From assembly GCA_051002015.1 (NCBI GenBank), contig JBPCMS010000083.1, positions 1 through 57,172 of the forward strand: 57,172 nucleotides of DNA. The letters run 5' to 3'. Of the stretch, positions 52,857 through 57,172 are shown in pieces (within the stretch, counting starts at the first letter, position 1; the number at the start of each line of letters is the position of its first letter). Source of the stretch: JACDBE01 sp051002015. GTDB lineage: Bacteria > Actinomycetota > Acidimicrobiia > Spongiisociales > UBA5794. The notes beneath the pieces are model-generated. The model was not told the origin of the DNA. It ran no database searches and worked only from the letters and a program-made list of their open reading frames with translations. A program made the translations under genes and the position numbers.

Positions 52857-53239
52857 ATGGCGACGACCCGCATCACCGACGTGAGAACGGTGGGCATCCT
52901 GTGACCGATCAGGATCGAGCGCTCGAGTTCTACACCGGTCGGCTCGGTTTCGAGACGCGGATGGACGCCCCCATGGGCGAGGGCATGCGCTGGATCGAGG
53001 TGGCGCCGCCCGGTGCGTCGACCTCGATCGCGCTGGTTGCGGCAGGAGAGGGGGAGCCGGTCGGCGTCGACACTGGTATCCGGTTCACCACGGCCGACAC
53101 CGACGCCGACCACGCCGCAATGCGCGCCGCTGACGTCGACGCCGACGACGTCATGCGCTGGGAGGGAGTGCCGGCGATGTTCACTTTCCGCGACCAGGAC
53201 GCCAACACCGTCTACATCGTCGAGGAGGTGCGGCCGTGA
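52857..53239 (+). pseudogene. VOC-family protein gene with a single-base frameshift
   Basis: A near-perfect ribosome binding site (GAGGAGGAG) lies before ATG 52857, which reads MATTRITDVRTVGIL and then meets TGA. Shifting by one base at about 52900 continues as VTDQDRALEFYTGRLGFETR and on to FTFRDQDANTVYIVEE, the standard VOC/glyoxalase layout in which the VTDQDRALEFY segment follows a short beta strand such as TVGILV. One G appears to be missing at CTGTGACC. Truncated downstream translation from GTG 52901 is possible but would lack the first strand. It lies 54 nt before the island boundary. Confidence 0.72.
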
Positions 53240-53292
53240 CCACCCCGGCCAACGCCTCGGAGGTCGAGGAGCCACGCCAGGGTGCCGTGGGC

Positions 53293-53344
53293 TCGGTGGC
53301 ACGCCCGGAGGGACTCGAACCCCCAACCTTCTGATCCGTAGGTC
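53293..53344 (-). repeat. att core copy 1: 3' half of tRNA-Arg(ACG), chromosome/island junction
   Basis: On the minus strand it runs from the anticodon loop CTACGGA (anticodon ACG) through TCAGA, the T arm GGGGGTTCGAGTCCCTC and CGGGCGTG to CCA plus three bases. The 5' half of the tRNA is absent (the stem before the loop reads GAGAC, which cannot pair with TCAGA). It is identical over 52 nt to copies 2 and 3. To its left there is no TGGCTCCC arm, as expected for the bacterial side. Confidence 0.85.
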
Positions 53345-53447
53345 TCTCCAAGCCCCGTCCGAAGGCATCCGTTCCCGTCCGGGACTCTTGCGCCACAACG
53401 GTTCCTCGTCCCGACCCATCCCTGTCGGTCCGTGACCATCCAGAGAG

Positions 53448-53469
53448 AATGGCTCCCAACTTGGCTCCC
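53448..53469. promoter_or_regulatory. P'-type arm repeat 1
   Basis: TGGCTCCCAACTTGGCTCCC is a direct repeat of TGGCTCCC with 12-nt period, beginning 104 nt from the end of core copy 1. The same sequence and spacing recur after copies 2 and 3. Proposed integrase arm-binding site. Confidence 0.6.
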
Positions 53470-53500
53470 GTGGCGACTGGCTGCGTGGTTGCGCCGTCTC

Positions 53501-53514
53501 GATATCGCGATATC
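53501..53514. promoter_or_regulatory. Palindromic operator before the RHH/Doc toxin-antitoxin genes
   Basis: GATATCGCGATATC is a perfect 14-bp palindrome ending 8 nt before the antitoxin ATG. Ribbon-helix-helix antitoxins typically bind such sites to repress their own operon. Confidence 0.6.
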
Positions 53515-53522
53515 ATGAGTGT

Positions 53523-53732
53523 ATGGCCAAGCAGACCACCGTACGACTCCCTGAAGACCTCGCCGACGACGCCGAGACCGTCGCCCGAGTGAAAGGCACC
53601 AGTGTCAACGCCCTGATCATCGACGCTCTCGAAGCCGAGATCGAACGGGTCCGCCAAGACAAGGACTTCACCAGCCGCGCCAAGCGACTCCTCGAACGCG
53701 ACCGAGAGCTGTTGGAACGCCTCGCCCGGTGA
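53523..53732 (+). CDS. Ribbon-helix-helix (Arc/CopG-type) antitoxin
   Basis: 69 residues. KQTTVRLPEDLADDAETVAR is a ribbon-helix-helix DNA-binding start (TVRLPEDL strand then helix), and the C-terminal half (IDALEAEIERVRQDKDFTSR; LLERDRELLERLAR) is a charged helix suited to wrap a toxin. The stop overlaps the Doc-like GTG (GTGA). A 14-bp palindrome just upstream is a likely autoregulatory operator. Pairing an RHH antitoxin with a Doc toxin, instead of Phd, is a recombined but known arrangement. Confidence 0.87.
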   Translation: MAKQTTVRLPEDLADDAETVARVKGTSVNALIIDALEAEIERVRQDKDFTSRAKRLLERDRELLERLAR

Positions 53733-54136
53733 CCCGCTACGTCACGCTGGCCGAGTACTTCTGGCTATCGGAGCAGGTCACCGGGGTCGACGCCGACACC
53801 CTCGCTAAGGCGTCACGGTCCGATCTGGCCGACTCAGCCTTGCATGCTTCTCAGGCCGGGTTCGGCGACGTGGAGTTTTTCCCCGACGTCTACGACAAAG
53901 CTGCCGTGTTGGTGTGTCGACTGGCGTGGAACCATCCCCTCCCCGACGGAAACAAGCGGGCGGCATGGGCGGCGCTGGTGATGTTCATCGACCTCAACCA
54001 CGGCACATGGGACCCCGACCCACCCGACATCGGTCAGGCCGAAGAAGCCATGTTGGCGATCGCTGCCGGAGAGGTCGCCGAGACCTGGACCGCAGCGTGG
54101 CTCAAAGAACGCGTTCGGTTCGTCGACCGAGGCTGA
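53729..54136 (+). CDS. Doc-like Fic-fold toxin
   Basis: 135 residues. The Fic/Doc active-site loop appears as NHPLPDGNKRAAWAALVMFI, matching HxFx(D/A)GNKR with Leu replacing Phe. LAEYFWLSEQVTGVD and SALHASQAGFGDVEFFPDVY, containing a Doc-type substrate region, lie before it. Phage P1 Doc phosphorylates EF-Tu with ATP; the same is expected but not proven here. GTG start overlaps the antitoxin stop. Located entirely inside cassette 1. Confidence 0.88.
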   Translation: MTRYVTLAEYFWLSEQVTGVDADTLAKASRSDLADSALHASQAGFGDVEFFPDVYDKAAVLVCRLAWNHPLPDGNKRAAWAALVMFIDLNHGTWDPDPPDIGQAEEAMLAIAAGEVAETWTAAWLKERVRFVDRG

Positions 54137-54172
54137 ACGTAGGCCAGACAAGCTGACGCCGGCGTACGCAAG

Positions 54173-54181
54173 ATGGCTCCC
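54173..54181. promoter_or_regulatory. P-type arm repeat before core copy 2
   Basis: ATGGCTCCC followed by AAACGTCA begins 67 nt before core copy 2. A near-identical ATGGCTCCCCAACGTCA begins 66 nt before copy 3. Proposed integrase arm site at the right end of cassette 1. Confidence 0.55.
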
Positions 54182-54219
54182 AAACGTCATACGGTCGAGC
54201 AGCCTCTCTTAAGCGAAAG

Positions 54220-54236
54220 CCCTTGCAGTGCAAGGG
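54220..54236. repeat. Perfect 17-bp palindrome next to core copy 2
   Basis: CCCTTGCA-G-TGCAAGGG lies 3 nt left of core copy 2. The related but imperfect GCCTTACAGCACAAGCG lies at the same place left of copy 3. It could be the end terminator of the toxin transcript or a recombinase accessory site. Confidence 0.55.
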
Positions 54237-54239
54237 TTC

Positions 54240-54291
54240 TCGGTGGCACGCCCGGAGGGACTCGAACCCCCAACCTTCTGATCCGTAGGTC
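54240..54291 (-). repeat. att core copy 2: 3' half of tRNA-Arg(ACG)
   Basis: Identical to copies 1 and 3 over 52 nt, then diverging at once on both sides. It has arm repeats on both sides (67 nt left, 103 nt right), as expected for the junction of two tandem elements. Confidence 0.85.
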
Positions 54292-54393
54292 AACGCGTCA
54301 AGTGCACAGCCGTCCACCAGAGTCCGGAGAGCGTTGCCCTACAACGGCCTGCCGTCCGAGAGCGTCCCAGGCCGTCCACACCAGTCCGCAGGG

Positions 54394-54415
54394 AATGGCT
54401 CCCAACTTGGCTCCC
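54394..54415. promoter_or_regulatory. P'-type arm repeat 2
   Basis: TGGCTCCCAACTTGGCTCCC preceded by AA, beginning 103 nt after the end of core copy 2; the DNA between is only loosely similar to the other copies, so the spacing is conserved better than the sequence. Confidence 0.6.
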
Positions 54416-54466
54416 GAGCCCGTTGTCCCACGCCCGCAGATCGTGAGACGTCCGTAGACTGCCGTC

Positions 54467-54667
54467 ATGCGATTTACTGCAGCCATCACCAACGAGCCGC
54501 CCTGGTACGTGTCCAGGTGCCTCGAGGTCGAAGTCACGAGCCAGGGCAAGACGGTCGAAGAGTCCCTGGGCAACCTCCGAGAGGCCCTTGAACTCTACTT
54601 CGAGGACGAGCCTCTGCCCGACCACATCGACACGCCGATCATCGCACCGGTCGACATCCCGGCGTGA
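54467..54667 (+). CDS. hicB: HicB-like antitoxin
   Basis: 66 residues. FTAAITNEPPWYVSRCLEVE, VTSQGKTVEESLGNLREALE and LYFEDEPLPDH are the HicB partial RNase-H fold: a short beta sheet with the GKTxEEAxxNLxEAL helix. A DNA-binding extension is missing, so autoregulation may depend on HicA or be absent. The stop overlaps the HicA GTG (GTGA). In most hicAB loci the toxin comes first; here hicB precedes hicA. Confidence 0.88.
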   Translation: MRFTAAITNEPPWYVSRCLEVEVTSQGKTVEESLGNLREALELYFEDEPLPDHIDTPIIAPVDIPA

Positions 54668-54888
54668 GCCCGAGCCTCCCCGTCGTCTCAGGCCGCGCTG
54701 TCGTGCGTGCTCTGACGAAGGCGGGGTTCGCAGAAGTGAGCCAGCGCGGCAGCCACATCAAGCTGCGAAACGGCGAAGGCCGCACGGTGATCGTGCCGAT
54801 GCATCGCGAGCTGGCACGAGGGACGCTGCGGTCGATCTTGCGACAGGCAGACCTCACGGCCGAAGCGTTGCTCGGGCTCGTCGAGTAG
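54664..54888 (+). CDS. hicA: HicA-like mRNA interferase toxin
   Basis: 74 residues, dsRBD-like fold. SGRAVVRALTKAGFAEVSQR, then GSHIKLRNGEGRTVIVPMHR with the catalytic His in GSH, then ELARGTLRSILRQADLT, match HicA closely. It would cleave mRNA and arrest growth when HicB is lost. GTG start overlaps hicB. Located inside cassette 2. Confidence 0.9.
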   Translation: MSPSLPVVSGRAVVRALTKAGFAEVSQRGSHIKLRNGEGRTVIVPMHRELARGTLRSILRQADLTAEALLGLVE

Positions 54889-54911
54889 TGAGCAACAGGA
54901 TCAGTGCGCGC

Positions 54912-54920
54912 ATGGCTCCC
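54912..54920. promoter_or_regulatory. P-type arm repeat before core copy 3
   Basis: ATGGCTCCC followed by CAACGTCA, 66 nt before core copy 3, directly comparable to the site at 54173. Confidence 0.55.
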
Positions 54921-54977
54921 CAACGTCAGAAGGTCAAGGGACTCGTGACGTGCGAAAGGCCTTACAGCACAAGCGCT

Positions 54978-55029
54978 TCGGTGGCACGCCCGGAGGGACT
55001 CGAACCCCCAACCTTCTGATCCGTAGGTC
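54978..55029 (-). repeat. att core copy 3: 3' half of tRNA-Arg(ACG)
   Basis: Third identical 52-nt copy, 738 bp from copy 2. To its right no tRNA 5' half is found, so the intact tRNA gene lies further right than the window. Arm repeats flank it at 66 and 103 nt. Confidence 0.85.
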
Positions 55030-55131
55030 TCCAAACGCCGTCCGTGGCCGTCCGGATGGGTCCGGGAAGCCTTGTGGCACAACGGTTCCGCGTCCGTAGC
55101 CGTCCGCGCCCGTCCGAAGCCGTCCACAGAG

Positions 55132-55153
55132 AATGGCTCCCAACTTGGCTCCC
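55132..55153. promoter_or_regulatory. P'-type arm repeat 3
   Basis: TGGCTCCCAACTTGGCTCCC preceded by AA, 103 nt after core copy 3. The following 228 bp to the Vsr-like gene hold no gene that I can support. Confidence 0.6.
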
Positions 55154-55381
55154 AGCGTTGCCGCCTCGGTGGTTGGCGAGCGGTGTGAGTCAGCATCGTC
55201 CGGTGCAAGCGCCAGAGGGTGGGATCCGTCGTACCCCCTGAGTACACTCGGTTGTACGCCGGGATTCCTCGCGAGCCCCGGTCGGCCGTACCCAAGGGCA
55301 ACAGCGGCGAGGCGATCGACCTGAGACCAAGCATGCGTCGGCGGGATCGAGGTACGACATGAGGCGCGTACAATCTGAGAG

Positions 55382-55798
55382 ATGGGACAACGACACCGGT
55401 TCACCAACGGCGCGTCTGAGGTCTCGGCCCGCATGAGGCTCATCAAGGGCAAGGACACCAAGCCTGAGTTGCTCGTCTTCGATATCCTGGCTGGCTCAGG
55501 GTTGAAGTTCGAGCCTCATGCCAAGGTTGAAGGAGTCGCGGTAGACGCCCTTGTTGACGATCGTGTAGCCGTATTCGTGGATTCTCCGTTCTGGCACCTT
55601 CGAGATGCTCGAACGCTAGAACGTCTGAACCCGTACTGGCAGGATCGGCTTGTCAGGAATCGAAGTCGTGACCGTCGTCAGACCCGGCTCCTTCGGAGAG
55701 GCGGCTACGGCGTTATCAGAGTCTGGGCCGACGAGATTGATATCGTCCGACTGCTGGGGACGATTCGGCGGACTGTAACGAGGCGCCTCAATGGGTGA
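55382..55798 (+). CDS. Vsr-like very-short-patch repair endonuclease, divergent
   Basis: 138 residues. SARMRLIKGKDTKPELLVFD is the Vsr N-terminal signature (R-x-x-x-IKxKDTKPE). The core reads AVDALVDDRVAVFVDSPFWH, with an Asp where Vsr has its catalytic PD motif and FWH in place of GCFWHxH, and NPYWQDRLVRNRSRDRRQTR matches the C-terminal NxxFWxxKIxxNxxRD element. Zinc-binding cysteines of E. coli Vsr are not seen. Vsr nicks T:G mismatches left by deamination of the methylated cytosine, so it fits the methyltransferase that overlaps its 3' end by 8 bp. A distinct restriction role is also possible. Confidence 0.78.
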   Translation: MGQRHRFTNGASEVSARMRLIKGKDTKPELLVFDILAGSGLKFEPHAKVEGVAVDALVDDRVAVFVDSPFWHLRDARTLERLNPYWQDRLVRNRSRDRRQTRLLRRGGYGVIRVWADEIDIVRLLGTIRRTVTRRLNG

Positions 55799-57104
55799 CG
55801 TTTACAGGACGGTTTCACTGTTCACTGGAGCCGGGGGACTGGACGTGGGCCTCGAACAGACAGGCCGCTTCACGACCCTCGCGTGCGTGGAGTCCGTCCC
55901 GTCGTTCTGTCAGGCCTTGCGACGAAACACCGAGACGGGATGGCTTGGTCGTGGCGAAACCCGGACCTACGAGGCTGACATTCGCCCACTTGAACCCAAC
56001 TCCGTTATGGAGGATCTCGGCATTCAGCCGGGCGGGCTAGACTTGCTCACCGGAGGGCCACCATGCCAGGCGTTCTCGACGGCTGGTAGGCGGCGCGGTG
56101 CCGAAGACCCGCGCGGCGAGCTTCTCTGGGATTTCTTGCGCTTTGTCGTCGAGATGCGACCGCGCTACTTCCTCATGGAGAACGTTCGAGGGTTGCTGTC
56201 GTCAGCCTTGGTGCATAGACCGATCAAAGACCGGCCTGAGAAAGGTGGTCCACCTCTTCGAGCCGAAGAACAGCCTGGCTCCGTCATTGAGCTTTGGATC
56301 TCGGATCTCCTTGCGGCCACCAATCACGAATACCGAGTTGACATCTTTGAAGTGAACGCCGTCAACTATGGGGCCCCCCAGTTACGCGAGCGCGCCCTGT
56401 TCATTGGCAATCGGCTCGGTCAGGTCAGTGATTTCCCAGAACCCACCCATGGCAATGGTGTCGATCAGGCGACGCTCTTCGAACGGGCGCTTCAGCCCTT
56501 CCGGACACTCCGAGACGCACTCGACGGGCTGCAAGACCCTGATCCCGTGTTGATGGACTTCAGTCCGCGCAAGAAGCGCTACCTTGAGCAAGTTCCACCT
56601 GGGGGTAACTGGCGATCGCTTCCCGAGGATCTGCAGCTCGAGTCGATGGGGAAGGCTTGGTACGCAAAGGGTGGACGCTCCGGATGGTGGCGGCGCCTGA
56701 CTTACGATCTTCCCTGCCCGACGGTGACAACAATGCCCAACCATGCCTCCACGTCGATGTGCCATCCTGACGAAGTACGAGTACTCTCTGTTTCTGAATG
56801 TGCCGCCGTGCAGGGGTTCCCTGAAGGATGGCAGTTCGTCGGTACACCTGCCGAACAATACGCCCAAGTGGGCAACGCGGTTCCTGTGAGACTCGGCGAG
56901 GTGGCGGGGCGACTGATCGCCGATCAGCTCGACCGGGCTGAGCGCGTCACTGACAAAGAACGTGCAGAGGCTCGCCTGCAGCCCCTACGGCGCGTCTACA
57001 TCAACTCCCACGTCCGGACGCGACACTGGTATAAGAGCGGGGCGGCCGTCGTCTGGGAGGACGGTGGAGGCAATGGACATGCTCGTTATAGAGGGTCCAC
57101 ATAG
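55791..57104 (+). CDS. DNA (cytosine-5) methyltransferase
   Basis: 437 residues. C5 motifs in order: I TVSLFTGAGGLDVGLEQTG, IV GGPPCQAFSTAG with the catalytic Cys, VI MENVRGL, VIII QLRERALFIG, a target-recognition region about 205-330, IX and X in SVSECAAVQGFPEGW and QVGNAVPVRLGEVA. It overlaps the Vsr-like gene, so they act as a pair. Base use is clearly less GC-rich than the neighbouring chromosome. Recognition sequence unknown. A cognate restriction enzyme may follow beyond the window. Confidence 0.94.
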   Translation: MGDVYRTVSLFTGAGGLDVGLEQTGRFTTLACVESVPSFCQALRRNTETGWLGRGETRTYEADIRPLEPNSVMEDLGIQPGGLDLLTGGPPCQAFSTAGRRRGAEDPRGELLWDFLRFVVEMRPRYFLMENVRGLLSSALVHRPIKDRPEKGGPPLRAEEQPGSVIELWISDLLAATNHEYRVDIFEVNAVNYGAPQLRERALFIGNRLGQVSDFPEPTHGNGVDQATLFERALQPFRTLRDALDGLQDPDPVLMDFSPRKKRYLEQVPPGGNWRSLPEDLQLESMGKAWYAKGGRSGWWRRLTYDLPCPTVTTMPNHASTSMCHPDEVRVLSVSECAAVQGFPEGWQFVGTPAEQYAQVGNAVPVRLGEVAGRLIADQLDRAERVTDKERAEARLQPLRRVYINSHVRTRHWYKSGAAVVWEDGGGNGHARYRGST

Positions 57105-57172
57105 GTGGTCGACCAACCGATATACAAGCTTCTTAAGCGGAGAACGCCCTACAATGCGGACGAGTACTCGTC
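57105..57172 (+). CDS. Possible start of a third gene in cassette 3 (partial)
   Basis: A GTG directly after the methyltransferase stop opens VVDQPIYKLLKRRTPYNADE and is still open at the right edge (22 codons). A second frame, from ATG 57080 with GGAGG 8 nt upstream (MLVIEGPHRWSTNRY), is also open. I cannot decide between them from so few codons. Either would be the natural place for a cognate nuclease. Confidence 0.3.
   Translation, partial: MVDQPIYKLLKRRTPYNADEYS

Larger units (their letters stand above)
53293..57172. mobile_element. Tandem array of tRNA-Arg-associated integrative cassettes (left end of a genomic island)
   Basis: Three identical 52-nt copies of a tRNA-Arg 3' half (53293, 54240, 54978) separate three cargo segments: RHH antitoxin/Doc (947-bp period), HicBA (738-bp period), and Vsr-like/DNA methyltransferase (open to the right). 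Short TGGCTCCC direct repeats flank the copies at constant distances, like integrase arm sites. The first copy lacks the left arm, so it is the junction with the chromosome. GC content drops inside the last cassette (about 57% in a sampled 60-nt stretch against about 65% in glnA). No integrase is seen in the window; the intact tRNA and integrase are predicted to the right. Confidence 0.75.

Noticed and set aside
53293..53344. Complete tRNA-Arg gene
   Set aside because: Only the 3' half is present at all three copies; the DNA before the anticodon loop cannot form the D arm or the 5' acceptor strand.
53181..53657. Minus-strand frames whose products contain YGSEGWGFESLRACH or QKVGGSSPSGRA-like text
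   Set aside because: These are conceptual translations of the tRNA-Arg 3' half and arm repeats, not proteins.
53293..55029. CRISPR array
   Set aside because: The three repeats are too far apart (947 and 738 bp), enclose genes rather than short spacers, and derive from a tRNA gene.
53293..55153. Integron attC sites
   Set aside because: No GTTRRRY-type simple sites or imperfect attC stem structure; the repeat is a tRNA 3' half with flanking arm repeats, which suits a tRNA-targeting tyrosine integrase instead.

Overview
The window reads as chromosomal DNA of a high-GC actinobacterium, possibly from the Acidimicrobiia. The clade is inferred from family content and was not tested by a tree. Actinobacterial signatures are a WhiB protein, the fhaA-fhaB-pstP-rodA-pbpA-pknB wall/kinase operon, an orphan GlnR-type regulator beside glutamine synthetases, a DUF3152 metalloprotease and an SCO6745-like protein. 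Many genes lack a Shine-Dalgarno sequence and instead have a TANNNT box 6-10 nt before the start codon, which suggests widespread leaderless transcription. No CRISPR array, rRNA or replication origin was seen.

Layout. 1-5.8 kb (minus): cell-wall/Ser-Thr phosphorylation operon (two FHA proteins, PP2C phosphatase, RodA/FtsW, class B PBP, PASTA-type kinase cut by the left edge). 5.9-9.3 kb (plus): tRNA-Leu, a membrane protein, a DUF4446 protein, serS and a MenG-like methyltransferase. 9.4-9.9 kb: an intergenic repeat and the SRP RNA gene. 9.9-13.1 kb (minus): a doubly frameshifted gene, then folate/pterin genes (folK-folE fusion, folB, pteridine-reductase-like SDR). 13.8-17 kb: nitrogen block (type II GS divergent from type I GS plus GlnR). 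17.2-21.7 kb (minus): M23 peptidase, MBL and NUDIX hydrolases, WhiB, degenerate NfeD. 21.7-26.8 kb: receiver protein, tRNA-Pro, SRPBCC protein, aspartokinase/ASADH operon, ornithine-cyclodeaminase-like protein, acetyltransferase. 26.9-29.5 kb: a thioredoxin-cyclophilin fusion, a small membrane protein and a PHP phosphoesterase, followed by two more copies of the intergenic repeat. 29.8-37.4 kb: methylmalonyl-CoA epimerase, thiolase, GlpX, recR-ybaB-dnaX, metalloprotease and dGTPase. 37.4-53.2 kb: purine/nucleoside salvage, dodecin, PfkB kinase, sulfotransferase, class III cyclases, a fused receiver/thioredoxin-reductase-like protein, UspA, CorA and an RCK potassium channel, ending in two damaged genes.

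The most unusual part is the right end (53.3-57.2 kb). Three identical 52-nt copies of the 3' half of a tRNA-Arg(ACG) gene divide the DNA into cassettes. The first holds a ribbon-helix-helix/Doc toxin-antitoxin pair, the second HicBA, and the third a Vsr-like endonuclease plus a C5-cytosine methyltransferase and runs off the window. Around the repeats, short direct repeats (TGGCTCCC) sit at constant distances, about 66 nt on one side and 103 nt on the other, as in a tyrosine-recombinase attP with P and P' arms. The leftmost copy has an arm only on its island side, so it marks the chromosome/island border. I read this as a tandem array of minimal, integrase-less integrative cassettes carrying toxin-antitoxin and restriction-modification type cargo, mobilised in trans. 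The intact tRNA-Arg and an integrase are predicted to the right of the window.

Several genes outside the island (9.9-10.8 kb and 52.4-53.2 kb) appear to lack single bases. These are either true pseudogenes or consensus errors of the assembly.
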